A stretch of 64,000 bases of DNA from Desertivirga brevis (GCF_017355835.1 NZ_JAFEWF010000001.1:806001-870000); one strand, 5' to 3'; numbered from the stretch's first letter, positions 10,123 through 19,949 are shown. The notes: generated from the letters alone by a model not told the origin. Numbers and translations: made by a program.

Positions 10123-10130
10123 TATCTTTG
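10123..10130 (+). promoter_or_regulatory. -7-like box abutting the thiF start codon
   Basis: TATCTTTG matches TAnnTTTG exactly and ends 3 nt before the ATG at 10134. If active, transcription would begin at or within the start codon, giving a leaderless thiF mRNA outside riboswitch control. No -33 TTTG at proper spacing was seen, so a chance match is possible. Confidence 0.35.
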
Positions 10131-10133
10131 AAT

Positions 10134-11189
10134 ATGACTTTCACGAATTCGAATCTTGGCACAGATGAACTGAAGCGGTATAATCGTCAGATTATTCTAT
10201 CAGAGATTGGCATCGAAGGTCAGCAGAAGTTAAAGGCTGCTAAAGTGCTTGTTATCGGAGCAGGGGGACTGGGTTGCCCGGTTCTCCAATACCTTGTAGC
10301 TGGTGGAGTAGGTACCTTAGGTATCATTGACGATGATAAGGTAGACGTAAGTAATTTGCACCGGCAAATTCTTTATTCTGCGGCAGACACTGGAAGAAAT
10401 AAGGCAGAATGTGCAGCAGAAAAGCTGAAAGTATTAAATCCGGAAGTTAGGTTTATAACTTTTCCTGTAAGACTCGACCCTAGTAATGCCAGAGCTACCC
10501 TTGTGGCTTTTGATATTATCATAGATGGCTCTGATAACTTTGAAACCCGTTACCTTGTAAATGATACCTGTGTAGAATTGAACAAACCATTGGTCTTCGG
10601 TTCTATTTTCGGATTTGAGGGCCAACTGTCGGTCTTTAATTACCAAAATGGCCCAACCTACCGTTGTGTATTTCCGGAACCTGGAGATGCCCCGAATTGC
10701 GCTGTAAATGGAGTACTCGGAGTATTACCGGGTATCATCGGGACTTACATGGCTAATGAAGCATTAAAAGTGATACTTGGAATTGGAGAGCTCCTTTCGG
10801 GTAGGCTACTGGTGATGAACGTGCTGGAGAATAGCTTCCATACATTTAAGGTATCAAGGGTTGCTCCATTACGCGCGAATTCTCAAACTATCACCACTGA
10901 GGGTGATAAAAATTTAAAGTCGGACTTCAATATGACCAGGGAACAATTGGAAGATCTGTTGGAGCAGAACGAAGGATCCTTGTTTCTAGTAGATGTCAGA
11001 GAACCTAACGAATTTGAAGCGGATAATTTAGGTGGTATCAATATCCCTCTTTCTGAAGTAACAGACGAGCTTTCTTCTCTCCCAACAGACAAAACTTTAG
11101 TTTTCTATTGCAATACAGGAAAAAGAAGCAAGCAGGCTTTTGAACTTGTGAAGGCAGGGGGATTTGAAGGGTTAGCTTATTGGGTATAG
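10134..11189 (+). CDS. thiF: ThiF/MoeB-type adenylyltransferase with C-terminal rhodanese domain
   Basis: 351 aa from the ATG at 10134; a TTG six bases upstream is in frame but less likely. The N-terminal 245 residues are a UBA/ThiF/HesA adenylation domain: VIGAGGLGCPVLQYL nucleotide loop, IDDDKVDVSNLHRQI, and DGSDNFETRYLVNDTC. The C-terminal about 100 residues are a rhodanese domain (LVDVREPNEFE) with active-site loop CNTGKRS, Cys326. It adenylates the ThiS C-terminus and probably passes persulfide sulfur to it. Because it lacks a private sulfur-carrier partner other than ThiS, and sits last in this operon, ThiF is preferred over MoeB. Confidence 0.88.
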   Translation: MTFTNSNLGTDELKRYNRQIILSEIGIEGQQKLKAAKVLVIGAGGLGCPVLQYLVAGGVGTLGIIDDDKVDVSNLHRQILYSAADTGRNKAECAAEKLKVLNPEVRFITFPVRLDPSNARATLVAFDIIIDGSDNFETRYLVNDTCVELNKPLVFGSIFGFEGQLSVFNYQNGPTYRCVFPEPGDAPNCAVNGVLGVLPGIIGTYMANEALKVILGIGELLSGRLLVMNVLENSFHTFKVSRVAPLRANSQTITTEGDKNLKSDFNMTREQLEDLLEQNEGSLFLVDVREPNEFEADNLGGINIPLSEVTDELSSLPTDKTLVFYCNTGKRSKQAFELVKAGGFEGLAYWV

Positions 11190-11213
11190 CCTGAGATAGA
11201 GCTTAAAAATAAA

Positions 11214-11240
11214 AAAGCCCCTTTACGGGGCTTTCCTTTT
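11214..11240. terminator. Bidirectional terminator between thiF and pnp
   Basis: Perfect 8-bp stem AAAGCCCC (11214-11221) with GGGGCTTT (11227-11234) and a 5-nt loop, with a T-rich tract on the right for thiF and an A-rich tract on the left that becomes a T-tract for the convergent pnp. Confidence 0.85.
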
Positions 11241-11243
11241 TTG

Positions 11244-13430
11244 TTACTGTTCAGCAGAAGGAGCTGATGGAGTATTATTTTCAGCAGGAGCTTTTTCTTT
11301 ACCCTCTGGTTTCGGAGGGCGTGGAAGAAGTGCCTTACGTGATAACTTCAATTTACCTTGTTTATCAACATCCAGTAATTTAACTCTTACTTCGTCGCCT
11401 ACTTTGAAGATACCTTCCATAGTCTCGTAGCGTTTCCAATCGATTTCTGAGATGTGAAGAAGACCATCTTTACCAGGCAGGATTTCAACAAATGCACCGA
11501 AAGGCATAATTGATTTCACTTTTCCTTCATAGATCTCTCCTACTTCTGGTTTTGCAACGATAGCACGGATACGACCTCTGGCTTTGCTGATCGCCTCTCC
11601 ATCTGGAGCGAAGATACTTACGATACCTTGATTATCTTTTTCTTCAATAGTGATGGTAGCACCAGTTTCACGCTGCATTTCCTGAATGATCTTTCCACCT
11701 GGCCCGATAACTGCACCAATGAATTCTTTATCGATCTTGATCACCTCAATACGTGGAGCATGAGATTTAAGTTCAGAAGCAGGCTCTGCCATTGTTTTCT
11801 TCATCTCGTTTAAGATGTGAAGGCGTCCTTCTTTCGCCTGCTCTAATGCAGCACGAAGTACTTCCCAACGAAGACCGTTGATCTTTAGGTCCATCTGACA
11901 ACCAACGATACCATTCTCGGTACCTGTTACTTTAAAGTCCATATCACCTAGGTGATCTTCATCTCCAAGGATATCAGAAAGAACGGCATATTTGCCAGTT
12001 TTCTCATCTGTGATCAATCCCATTGCGATACCTGATACAGGAGCCTTGATTTTAACCCCAGCGTCCATTAATGCTAAAGTACCCGCACAAACAGTTGCCA
12101 TTGAAGACGAACCATTTGACTCAAGGATATCAGAAACGATACGTAAAGTGTATGGGTTCTCTTCCTCTGGAGGTAATACTTGTTTCAAAGACCGTTGAGC
12201 AAGGTTACCGTGACCAACTTCACGACGACCAGGACCACGATTAGGACGAACCTCACCTGTTGAAAATGCAGGGAAGTTATAATGTAAGATGAACTTCTCG
12301 TAACCATTGATGAACGCTCCATCAATCATTTGCTCATCTAATTTAGTTCCTAATGTTACCGTAGTTAATGATTGGGTTTCACCACGAGTGAATACAGCAG
12401 AACCGTGAGCTGCAGGAAGATATCCTACTTCGCTCCAGATAGGACGAACAGTACGAACATCACGTCCATCTAAACGAATTCCTTCATTAAGGATCAGATT
12501 ACGAACTGCATCGTACTGAACATCATGGAAGTATTTTTTCGCCAGGAACTTTGTTGTATCATCCGCATCCTCACCTAAAGAAACAAGAACCTCTGTTTCT
12601 ATTTCCTTAAACCTATCTGAACGCTCGTGTTTAGCTGATCCTGACTTGGCAATATCATACACCCTTTGGTAAGTATCTGCAAAGATCTTCTCTCTTAACT
12701 CAGGATTGCTATGCTCGTGAGAATAAGTACGCTTAACTGTTTTACCAGCCGCCTCTGCCAATTCTTTTTGAGCCTGTACCTGAATTTTGATAGCCTTGTG
12801 TGCAAACTCGATCGCCTCTACCATTTCATCTTCTGAAATTTCATGACACTCTCCTTCTACCATCACGATGTCGTTCTCAGAACCGGCAACTATAAACTCA
12901 AGGCTAGCTTTCTCTAATTCATCACGGTAAGGATTAATTACCAGCTTTCCATCGATCTTAGCTACGCGAACCTCTGAAATCGGACCGTTAAAAGGGATAT
13001 CAGAAACAGCGATAGCTGCAGAAGCAGCAAGACCTGCTAATGAATCAGGCATGATATTCTTATCAGCAGAGATCAATGAGATCAAAACTTGCGTATCTGC
13101 ATGATAATCTTCTGGGAACAAAGGACGAAGTGCCCTGTCAACCAAACGGGAAATTAAAATTTCATAATCTGATAAGCGAGCTTCACGACGAAGGAACCCT
13201 CCTGGGATACGTCCTGTAGCTGCATATTTTTCCTGGTAATCCACCGAAAGTGGTAAGAAATCGATTCCTTCTTTTGCCTCTTTGGAAGAAACAATCGTTG
13301 CAAGTAACATCGTGTTACCCTGTTTTACCACTACAGATCCATCAGCCTGTTTGGCTAACTTCCCTGTTTCGATTTCGACAATACGCCCATCGCCAATGTC
13401 GAAACTCTTTTTAATTGCGTTATAACTCAT
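11244..13430 (-). CDS. pnp: Polyribonucleotide nucleotidyltransferase (PNPase)
   Basis: 728 aa. A 3'-to-5' phosphorolytic exoribonuclease that degrades mRNA and forms a trimer in the cytoplasm. Two RNase PH-like halves are visible: the first opens [20 protein letters not shown], the second holds [15 protein letters not shown] and [13 protein letters not shown]. They are followed by a KH domain ([13 protein letters not shown], about 560-620), an S1 domain (about 630-697) and a short acidic/proline tail rather than the longer RNase E-binding tail of gammaproteobacteria. rpsO lies immediately upstream on the same strand, the conserved rpsO-pnp arrangement, though a strong terminator separates them here. 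Confidence 0.97.
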   Translation of the reverse strand: MSYNAIKKSFDIGDGRIVEIETGKLAKQADGSVVVKQGNTMLLATIVSSKEAKEGIDFLPLSVDYQEKYAATGRIPGGFLRREARLSDYEILISRLVDRALRPLFPEDYHADTQVLISLISADKNIMPDSLAGLAASAAIAVSDIPFNGPISEVRVAKIDGKLVINPYRDELEKASLEFIVAGSENDIVMVEGECHEISEDEMVEAIEFAHKAIKIQVQAQKELAEAAGKTVKRTYSHEHSNPELREKIFADTYQRVYDIAKSGSAKHERSDRFKEIETEVLVSLGEDADDTTKFLAKKYFHDVQYDAVRNLILNEGIRLDGRDVRTVRPIWSEVGYLPAAHGSAVFTRGETQSLTTVTLGTKLDEQMIDGAFINGYEKFILHYNFPAFSTGEVRPNRGPGRREVGHGNLAQRSLKQVLPPEEENPYTLRIVSDILESNGSSSMATVCAGTLALMDAGVKIKAPVSGIAMGLITDEKTGKYAVLSDILGDEDHLGDMDFKVTGTENGIVGCQMDLKINGLRWEVLRAALEQAKEGRLHILNEMKKTMAEPASELKSHAPRIEVIKIDKEFIGAVIGPGGKIIQEMQRETGATITIEEKDNQGIVSIFAPDGEAISKARGRIRAIVAKPEVGEIYEGKVKSIMPFGAFVEILPGKDGLLHISEIDWKRYETMEGIFKVGDEVRVKLLDVDKQGKLKLSRKALLPRPPKPEGKEKAPAENNTPSAPSAEQ

Positions 13431-13587
13431 TTTTTGTTCATTGTAGCATGCTTTACCTCTTTAAATAGCATGCCGAAATTTATACTAAATTTTGCGGGCT
13501 AATTTAAAATAAAAAAAGCCATACTTGCTATAGAATGAATTTAATTTTTAATTGAGTTTATAGAGGAAATATGGACACCGTATAAAC

Positions 13588-13620
13588 GAAAAAGCCGCTC
13601 TTTTTGGGAGCGGCTTTTTC
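13588..13620 (-). terminator. Strong terminator after rpsO
   Basis: A perfect 13-bp stem (13588-13600 with 13608-13620, core AAAAAGCCGCTC) and 7-nt loop lies 16 nt past the rpsO stop codon. The A-run at its left edge gives a T-tract for minus-strand transcripts. It should uncouple much of pnp expression from rpsO. Confidence 0.9.
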
Positions 13621-13636
13621 GTTGAAGCTTTTTGAA

Positions 13637-13915
13637 TTATTTGATGATATCTCTTAATTCTAATGCTTTGATGATAGCACGGTATCTATTGATATCCTTT
13701 TTATAAAGATATGCTAATAAAGCACGACGTTTACCAACTAGTTTTTGAAGAGCTAACTGAGTAGAAAAATCTTTCTTGTTCTTCTTCAAATGCCCGGTTA
13801 AATGAGCAATACGAGATGTAAATAAAGCTACCTGTCCTTCTGTAGAACCTGTATCTGTAGCGCCTTTACCATGTTTGGCAAAAATATCTGCCTTGTACTC
13901 TTTACTTAAATACAT
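13637..13915 (-). CDS. rpsO: 30S ribosomal protein S15
   Basis: 92 aa, close to the usual 89. It contains the conserved HGKGATDTGSTEGQVALFTS block, RIAHLTGHLK and the C-terminal KRRALLAYLYKKDINRYRAI. S15 binds the central domain of 16S rRNA early in 30S assembly. In many bacteria S15 represses its own translation by binding its leader; the 40-nt leader here is AT-rich and was not resolved into a known fold. Its promoter at 13960-13990 is the best match to consensus in the window. Confidence 0.97.
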   Translation of the reverse strand: MYLSKEYKADIFAKHGKGATDTGSTEGQVALFTSRIAHLTGHLKKNKKDFSTQLALQKLVGKRRALLAYLYKKDINRYRAIIKALELRDIIK

Positions 13916-13959
13916 TACGGAAATAATATTAAAGCTTAAAAATTTTGTTAATTGAGGCG

Positions 13960-13990
13960 CAAAGATAGAATTAATTCACCTAAAACCAAA
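13960..13990 (-). promoter_or_regulatory. Consensus promoter of rpsO
   Basis: Read on the minus strand: TTTG (13990-13987), a 19-nt spacer, then TATCTTTG (13967-13960). Both boxes and the spacing match the Bacteroidota RpoD consensus perfectly. Transcription should begin near 13955, giving a leader of about 40 nt before the rpsO ATG at 13915. Confidence 0.85.
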
Positions 13991-14058
13991 CTATTGATCA
14001 ACAGTTTATAAAAGATTTAATAATTAACTTCGCACACCACAACAAGGCATCGCATTTA

Positions 14059-14481
14059 ATGGATCAAGGAAAAACGTTCAGTAGATTTACCAGTGAGCTA
14101 AAGGTAAGACCAGATGATATAGACATGTTCAACCATGTACATAACAGCAAGTATTTCGACTACGTACTGGCTGCCCGGTATGAACAAATGGAAACTTGCT
14201 ACGGGATGTCTATGGAACAGTTTATGGAACTGGGCTATGGATGGGTGGTCAAGACAGCACACGTTGAATTTAAACGCCCGTTAACGCTCGGTGAGAGTTT
14301 CAAGGTTACCACAGGCATCATTACAATGAACGAAAAGAGCAGCAAGGTTTCTTTCGAAATTGTAAGTTCTAAAACAGGTAAGGTATGCAGCGATGGTTGG
14401 TTTGATTATGTGCTTATAGATATAAAAACTGGCAGAGGGATGAAAATCACTCAGGAAATGATCGACAAGTATTCTATTTAG
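14059..14481 (+). CDS. Acyl-CoA thioesterase, 4HBT/YbgC-like
   Basis: 140 aa single hot-dog domain. The motif DIDMFNHVHNSKYFDY (Asp22, His26, Asn29) is the catalytic loop of the 4-hydroxybenzoyl-CoA/YbgC/FadM thioesterase family, which hydrolyses acyl-CoAs in the cytoplasm. VKTAHVEFKRPLTLGE is the second family block. Substrate length cannot be told from sequence. It starts a run of three same-strand genes (thioesterase, yigZ-like, nucleoside phosphorylase), divergent from rpsO. Confidence 0.87.
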   Translation: MDQGKTFSRFTSELKVRPDDIDMFNHVHNSKYFDYVLAARYEQMETCYGMSMEQFMELGYGWVVKTAHVEFKRPLTLGESFKVTTGIITMNEKSSKVSFEIVSSKTGKVCSDGWFDYVLIDIKTGRGMKITQEMIDKYSI

Positions 14482-14517
14482 AAACATTTTTTCAAACCTA
14501 AGCCCTATCATTGCATC

Positions 14518-15132
14518 ATGCTTTTTGATGATAGATACAAGACGGTAAAAACAACCAGTGAGGGAATTTTCAGGGACAAGGGGAGTAAGTTTATTGCCTA
14601 TTGCTATCCGGTAAAAACCGAGGGGGAAAGTAAAGTTATCCTTGCCCATTTAAAAGCCGAACATCCAAAGGCCCGCCATCACTGCTGGGCTTTAAGATTA
14701 AGTCCCGACCGTAGCATATTTCGTATAAATGATGACGGTGAACCTTCAGGGACTGCCGGAAGGCCTATTCTTAATGTTCTGCTTTCTAATGATCTTACTA
14801 ATGTGTTCGTGGTGGTTGTAAGATATTTCGGGGGAACATTACTTGGCGTGCCGGGACTAATTAACGCGTATAAAACTGCAACTGTCGAAGCTCTTCAGAA
14901 CGCGGAGATCATAGAAAAAACGGTAAACGATATTTACCGCCTGAACTTTGAATATTTGCAGATGAACGAAGTTATGCGAGTTTTAAAAGACATCAATATT
15001 GTAATCCTGAAACAGGATTATGATAATAATTGTATTTTAGAAATCGAAATACCAAAATCTAAATTAAACGACGCTCTCCTCAAACTAGACAAAATAGACC
15101 TCTTAAATTACACTTACTTACAAACCGTATGA
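14518..15132 (+). CDS. YigZ/IMPACT family protein (UPF0029)
   Basis: 204 aa. The N-terminal domain has the UPF0029 signature: RDKGSKFIAYCYPV, HPKARHHCWALRL, DDGEPSGTAGRPIL and VVVVRYFGGTLLGVPGL. The C-terminal 60-70 residues form the ferredoxin-like DUF1949 domain. Bacterial YigZ proteins are related to eukaryotic IMPACT, a translation regulator, and some bind nucleic acid; the bacterial role is unsettled. It overlaps the next gene by 4 nt. Confidence 0.9.
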   Translation: MLFDDRYKTVKTTSEGIFRDKGSKFIAYCYPVKTEGESKVILAHLKAEHPKARHHCWALRLSPDRSIFRINDDGEPSGTAGRPILNVLLSNDLTNVFVVVVRYFGGTLLGVPGLINAYKTATVEALQNAEIIEKTVNDIYRLNFEYLQMNEVMRVLKDINIVILKQDYDNNCILEIEIPKSKLNDALLKLDKIDLLNYTYLQTV

Positions 15133-16001
15133 TCCAGTATTCTGATGCTGATTTGATTTTAAATCCTGATGGAAGCGTTTACCATTTAAATTTGTTACCT
15201 GAAGATATTGCTGATACCATCATAACTGTCGGGGATCCCGACCGCGTTTCTGAGGTCTCTGCCTTTTTCGATAAACTTGAACTAAAAAAAGGCAAACGGG
15301 AATTCATCACCCATACTGGTTATATAGGCAAAAAAAGACTCTCTGTTGTCTCAACCGGTATAGGTACAGATAATATAGATATTGTAATTAATGAGCTAGA
15401 TGCCCTTGTCAATATCGATCTGAAAACCCGAAAGGAAAAAGCAAAAAAGAAAAGTCTGGAAATAATAAGGATTGGTACATCTGGAACTTTGCAGGATGAC
15501 ATTCCCGTAGACACTATTCTTGTTTCAGAATTCGCTATCGGACTTGATTCTTTGATGCCCTATTACTCCAGGGATTACACACCGCAAGAAAAGCGACTGG
15601 AGGATGCAATTGAAAGACACCTGAATGATATTAAAGGTATATCCCCTTATGCAGTAGAACCAGACCTCGGCCTTTTGACAAACGTGGGAGACGGTGCAGC
15701 TAAAGGAATAACAATAACTGCTCCCGGATTTTATGCACCACAAGGCAGAGCCTTAAGAGCAAAACAAGCAATTCCATTTCTTCTGGAAAGATTACAGAAG
15801 TTTAGTTTTGACGATAAGAAGATTACAAATTTTGAGATGGAGACTGCCGGGATCTATGCATTAGCAAAAGTGTTAGGACATAAGGCGTTATCCGTTAATG
15901 CGATCCTTGCTAATAGGAAAAAGGGGAGTTTCAGTGCAAAGCCACAAAAAGTGATAATGGCCTCGATAACTTTCGCTTTAAAAAATATTATTAAACTGTA
16001 A
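15129..16001 (+). CDS. Nucleoside phosphorylase (uridine phosphorylase-like)
   Basis: 290 aa of the PNP/UDP phosphorylase superfamily. GDPDRVSEVSAFF near residue 35 is the phosphate-binding loop, VVSTGIGTDNIDIVINEL the following block, and NFEMETAGIYALAKVLGH the ribose- and base-binding signature near the C-terminus. It probably cleaves uridine or a related nucleoside with phosphate for salvage. Translation starts inside the yigZ stop (ATGA), so the two are coupled. A very strong terminator follows. Confidence 0.85.
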   Translation: MIQYSDADLILNPDGSVYHLNLLPEDIADTIITVGDPDRVSEVSAFFDKLELKKGKREFITHTGYIGKKRLSVVSTGIGTDNIDIVINELDALVNIDLKTRKEKAKKKSLEIIRIGTSGTLQDDIPVDTILVSEFAIGLDSLMPYYSRDYTPQEKRLEDAIERHLNDIKGISPYAVEPDLGLLTNVGDGAAKGITITAPGFYAPQGRALRAKQAIPFLLERLQKFSFDDKKITNFEMETAGIYALAKVLGHKALSVNAILANRKKGSFSAKPQKVIMASITFALKNIIKL

Positions 16002-16025
16002 CTATAGCACAGGCAGCTAGTGTAC

Positions 16026-16073
16026 AATAAAAAAAGCCACTACTACTGAACAGTAGTAGTGGCTTTTTTTATT
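16026..16073. terminator. Very long perfect terminator hairpin, bidirectional
   Basis: A 23-bp uninterrupted stem: 16026-16048 pairs with 16051-16073, core GCCACTACTACTG with CAGTAGTAGTGGC, flanked by seven A on one side and seven T on the other. It serves the nucleoside phosphorylase gene (+) and the convergent 87-aa gene (-). The 2-nt loop means the tip must open in RNA. Confidence 0.9.
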
Positions 16074-16083
16074 GCTCCCGGAC

Positions 16084-16347
16084 TTAATTAATATCGAACC
16101 TGCTAACAATATTTCTTGTAATATCAGAAAGAATAGTCGGTGGTATAGTTCCACTTACTACCTCCCAGTTATTATCAGAAGTTCTGGATAATGTTCCGAG
16201 ATACATGCTATCTAAATCAACGCGATATGTATCTAAATGGCGGGTAACGTTCATTTCGTAAAACTCGCCCTTATCAAACAGGTCAACATAGATATTGAAA
16301 GAATTTTGGTCTGATGACTGATTGGTCTTAACTGTCTGGCTGATCAT
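16084..16347 (-). CDS. Hypothetical 87-aa protein
   Basis: I do not recognise the family. The protein is soluble, with no signal peptide or membrane segment. It reads as a small beta-rich domain (NIYVDLFDKGEFYEMNV, YRVDLDSMYLGTL) followed by a short helix (PTILSDITRNIVSRFDI). It lies 77 nt downstream of tex on the same strand and upstream of a strong terminator, so it may be the distal gene of a tex transcript. Codon use resembles its neighbours. Confidence 0.7.
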   Translation of the reverse strand: MISQTVKTNQSSDQNSFNIYVDLFDKGEFYEMNVTRHLDTYRVDLDSMYLGTLSRTSDNNWEVVSGTIPPTILSDITRNIVSRFDIN

Positions 16348-16424
16348 AATTATTTAACACAAAGCGGCATAAATTTGTTCAGCAACCCACAAAAAAACTA
16401 CACAATTATTTAATAATTCTTTAA

Positions 16425-18671
16425 TCAGGAAAACTTGCTTTTTAAAGCAGCTAACTTGCTTGCCATGTCTGTTTCTGGCGCAGCTTTTCCTTTCTGCTGC
16501 TGATTACGGCGGTCACCTTGTTTAGGTCTTGATGCCGGTTTCTCTTCATCTCTCTTCATCGACAAAGAAATCCTCTTCCGATTTACATCGACCTCAGTTA
16601 CAGTAACTTCAACTTTCTGGTGAACCTTAACTACTTCATTGGCATCTTTCACAAACCGGTTTGCAAGCTGACTTAAGTGAACCAACCCATCCTGGTGAAC
16701 GCCAATGTCTACAAATACGCCAAAATTAGTAATATTCGTAACGATACCAGGCAGCTTCATTCCCACCCGCAGATCCGAAACTTCATTCACACCTTCCGTA
16801 AACGAAAAGGCTTCGAATTGCTCACGGGGATCACGGCCAGGCTTCGCGAGCTCCTGGATTATATCCGTGAGCGTCGGCAAGCCTACTGTATCACTTACAT
16901 ACTTCTGTAGCTGTATTTTCTTTCTAAGACTTTCATCTTTGATCAGATCTTCGACCTTACAGTTAAGATCTTTTGCCATTTGTTCTACTAATGGATAGCG
17001 CTCCGGATGGACGGCACTCGAATCCAAAGGATGTTCAGCATTTCGTATCCTTAAAAAACCGGCAGCCTGCTCAAAAGCTTTCTCGCCCAACCTCGTAACC
17101 TTTTTAAGATCATGGCGACTACGGAAGGCTCCGTTCTTATTTCTGTACTCAACGATATTTTGAGCCAGTTGGGGCCCCAGTCCGGAGATGTAAGACAAGA
17201 TCTGTTTAGACGCTGTGTTAAGCTCTACACCTACAGCATTCACTGCGCTGATAACCGTATCATCCAGAGAGGTCTGTAATTTGTTTTGATCTACATCATG
17301 CTGATACTGACCTACACCAATTGATTTAGGGTCTATTTTCACTAATTCAGCAAGGGGATCCATTAAACGGCGGCCGATAGACACAGCGCCCCTAACAGTG
17401 ATATCTTTATCTGGAAATTCTTCACGGGCAACGTCTGAAGCGGAGTAGATAGAGGCTCCACTTTCGTTCACCATTACTACCATAACCCCATCTAAATTTA
17501 ATCCTCTAACAAATGTCTCCGTCTCACGGCCTGCAGTTCCATTTCCAATAGCTATTGCTTCCACATGGTATTTATCTACCAGGTGTCTCAAAGTCTTGTT
17601 GGCTTCTGCCGCCCCACCGGCACCATTATGAGGATAGATATTGGTATTCTCTAAAAGCTGTCCCTGCTCATCAAGACAAACTACTTTGCATCCGGTTCTG
17701 AAACCGGGATCTATCGCCATTACTCGCTTCTGCCCCATAGGTGCGGCCAGCAACAATTGTCTTGCATTCTCAGCAAATACCTTGATTGCCTCGTCGTCTG
17801 CTTTTCTTTTCGTCAGCAGGCGTACTTCCGTTTCGATCGAAGGCTTAAGCAAACGCTTATAGGCATCAGCGATAGCCAAACGTACCTGATCTGCAGATGA
17901 ATTGTTTCCTTTAACAAAAAGCCTGTCGATTATAGCTTTCGCCTCATCTTCCGGAGGGCAAACATCAAGAGATAAAATTAGCTCCTTTTCTGCACGACGC
18001 ATTGCGAGGATGCGATGCGATGGGGCAGTTTTAATAGGCTCCGACCATTCGAAATAGTCTTTGTATTTAATGCCTTCCTCTTCTTTTCCCTCAATCACCT
18101 TCGATTCAAATTTTCCTTTCTCCAGGAACAGTTCGCGGATAGCTCCCCGACATTCTGCATTTTCCGTAATGAATTCGGCAATAATATCACGAGCTCCTGC
18201 TAAAGCCTCTTCTTCTGAATTGACACCTTTGTCAGCATCAATAAACTTAGCAGCCTCTACCTGAAGTTCAATTTTATTTTGCTCCAACACCAGGTCGGCC
18301 AGAGGTTGTAAACCTTTCTCCCTTGCTGCAGTCGCACGTGTTTTACGCTTAGGACGATAAGGAAGATAAATATCCTCTAAAGCAGTCATCGTTTCAGCGT
18401 CCTTAACCTGTTGTTCCAGTTCCGGGCTTAGCTTACCAAGCTCTGTAAGGGATTTTAATATAGCTTCTCGACGTTTGTCCAGCTCGCGTAATTGCTCTAT
18501 CCTATCGCGGATCCCTGCTACCTGTACCTCATCTAAACTTCCGGTCAATTCTTTCCGGTAACGGGAGATGAAAGGAACTGTTGCACCTTCATCAAGTAAT
18601 TCAACAGTGGTGCTTACCTGTTTTTCAGCAATTGAAAACTCTTCAGCAATTTTCTTGAAATGTGAGATCAT
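16425..18671 (-). CDS. tex: Tex-family RNA-binding transcription accessory protein
   Basis: 748 aa. Domain order is the family's: N-terminal helical Tex_N region (VPFISRYRKELTGSLDEVQV), YqgF/RNase H-like domain (MAIDPGFRTGCKVVCLDE), helix-hairpin-helix block (ISGLGPQLAQNIVEYRNKNG), and a C-terminal S1 domain (GIVTNITNFGVFVDIGVHQ) followed by a basic, Gln-rich tail. Tex resembles eukaryotic Spt6 and binds nucleic acid, with roles in transcription and stress tolerance. The gene is full length and starts at an ATG 123 nt from the gnd stop. Confidence 0.95.
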   Translation of the reverse strand: MISHFKKIAEEFSIAEKQVSTTVELLDEGATVPFISRYRKELTGSLDEVQVAGIRDRIEQLRELDKRREAILKSLTELGKLSPELEQQVKDAETMTALEDIYLPYRPKRKTRATAAREKGLQPLADLVLEQNKIELQVEAAKFIDADKGVNSEEEALAGARDIIAEFITENAECRGAIRELFLEKGKFESKVIEGKEEEGIKYKDYFEWSEPIKTAPSHRILAMRRAEKELILSLDVCPPEDEAKAIIDRLFVKGNNSSADQVRLAIADAYKRLLKPSIETEVRLLTKRKADDEAIKVFAENARQLLLAAPMGQKRVMAIDPGFRTGCKVVCLDEQGQLLENTNIYPHNGAGGAAEANKTLRHLVDKYHVEAIAIGNGTAGRETETFVRGLNLDGVMVVMVNESGASIYSASDVAREEFPDKDITVRGAVSIGRRLMDPLAELVKIDPKSIGVGQYQHDVDQNKLQTSLDDTVISAVNAVGVELNTASKQILSYISGLGPQLAQNIVEYRNKNGAFRSRHDLKKVTRLGEKAFEQAAGFLRIRNAEHPLDSSAVHPERYPLVEQMAKDLNCKVEDLIKDESLRKKIQLQKYVSDTVGLPTLTDIIQELAKPGRDPREQFEAFSFTEGVNEVSDLRVGMKLPGIVTNITNFGVFVDIGVHQDGLVHLSQLANRFVKDANEVVKVHQKVEVTVTEVDVNRKRISLSMKRDEEKPASRPKQGDRRNQQQKGKAAPETDMASKLAALKSKFS

Positions 18672-18794
18672 GTCCTTCTCGTCTGTTTTCTAAAAGATTG
18701 CGAAGTTGAGGCTATAAAGTGAGAATTCAAAATGAGATTACAGAAAGAAAAAGAGCGTTAAGACTTCGCCAGGGGGAAGAAAAACATCTCCCGC

Positions 18795-19802
18795 CTACCC
18801 AAGGGTATCTGAAGGGCCACTATGGTCCACAGCCTTTTTATACATTGCAGCAGAATGAGCGTTCTCTATCTTTCCAAATTGCCGTTCGTGCTTTATTCCC
18901 TCGTGGGGACCGAATGGATGGCCACCAAATCCATTTCGCATCATCGCAATTGCTTTTGACCATAGAGGCTCTTTGTCTCTTGAGGCAAAGAGTTGCATAA
19001 CCGACTGAGCTATTACGGGCACAGGTACTTCCATTCTCATTGCATCATTAACCAGCCAATTCACTTCACCAGTATCTTCAATATAAGCTGGGATATTTTC
19101 GTAGCCCCCTTCCCTTTTCATAACGGTTGCCATTAGTTCGATAAGCCATGATCTTATTACCGATCCATGGTTCCAGGCTTCAAGGATCTCTAGCACATTT
19201 AACTCGTCTTTGTAATGATCAAGCAATTGCATTCCCTCCCCAATAGCTTGCAGCATCCCGAATTCAATTCCATTATGGACCAGTTTGACGTAGTGACCTG
19301 AACCGGGAGCACCTGCATAAACAAATCCCCCCTCAACCGCCAGATCTTTTAATATGGGCGTCACGATCTTTGCTGGTTCCTGCTCGCCGCCTATCATAAA
19401 ACAAGCTCCATGTCTTGCTCCATCCATTCCACCACTGGTACCACAGTCTATAAAATGGATCCCTTTTTCCTTTAATCGTGTATATCGGTTGATTGAATCG
19501 CCCCAGTAAGAGTTACCCCCGTCAATAAGGATGTCTCCTTCTGTAACCACCGCAGCAAGCTGATCAAGTAACAGATCAACTACTTCTCCCGCCGGAACAT
19601 AAACAAAAACTATACGGGGACTTGGAAGTTGGCCTACAAAATCCTCCAGAGAATCGCTCACCACCAGACCTTCATGTTCCAGAAGCTCTTTGTCGGGATT
19701 TTTGTCAAGGCCTATTACCCTGTATCCTTTATCAATTGCCTGAAGGGCAAGATTGCCACCCATTTTTCCTAATCCGATAATACCAAAAGTAGCTTTACTC
19801 AT
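18795..19802 (-). CDS. gnd: 6-phosphogluconate dehydrogenase, decarboxylating (YqeC/GntZ type)
   Basis: 335 aa. The Rossmann loop GIIGLGKMGGNLA opens the protein; FIDCGTSGGMDGARHG and GHYVKLVHNGIEFGMLQ hold the substrate and catalytic Lys/His-Asn residues. The length matches the short 6PGDH class (about 300-335 aa) and not the 470-aa classical enzyme, a class often NAD-preferring. It oxidises 6-phosphogluconate to ribulose 5-phosphate. The gene is monocistronic by spacing. Confidence 0.9.
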   Translation of the reverse strand: MSKATFGIIGLGKMGGNLALQAIDKGYRVIGLDKNPDKELLEHEGLVVSDSLEDFVGQLPSPRIVFVYVPAGEVVDLLLDQLAAVVTEGDILIDGGNSYWGDSINRYTRLKEKGIHFIDCGTSGGMDGARHGACFMIGGEQEPAKIVTPILKDLAVEGGFVYAGAPGSGHYVKLVHNGIEFGMLQAIGEGMQLLDHYKDELNVLEILEAWNHGSVIRSWLIELMATVMKREGGYENIPAYIEDTGEVNWLVNDAMRMEVPVPVIAQSVMQLFASRDKEPLWSKAIAMMRNGFGGHPFGPHEGIKHERQFGKIENAHSAAMYKKAVDHSGPSDTLG

Positions 19803-19892
19803 AGATGTATGTTTGCAATAGAAATTATGAAACAGAAAAATGTTTTAGCTTTTATTGATTTTCATCCTTCGGAGGGGAAAAAAGTAAAGAAA

Positions 19893-19924
19893 TAAAAAAG
19901 GGTCGCCTGCATTGCAAACGACCC
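19893..19924 (-). terminator. Terminator of the glycine-zipper lipoprotein gene
   Basis: GGGTCG (19900-19905) pairs with CGACCC (19919-19924) around a 13-nt loop; the A-run at 19894-19899 reads as a T-tract on the minus strand. It lies 25 nt past the stop codon at 19950. Confidence 0.75.
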
Positions 19925-19949
19925 TCAGAGGAAAACAAATAAAAACCTT

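Noticed and set aside
18719..19000. Plus-strand open frame overlapping the end of gnd
   Set aside because: It lies mainly antisense to a conserved enzyme and shows no protein-family pattern.
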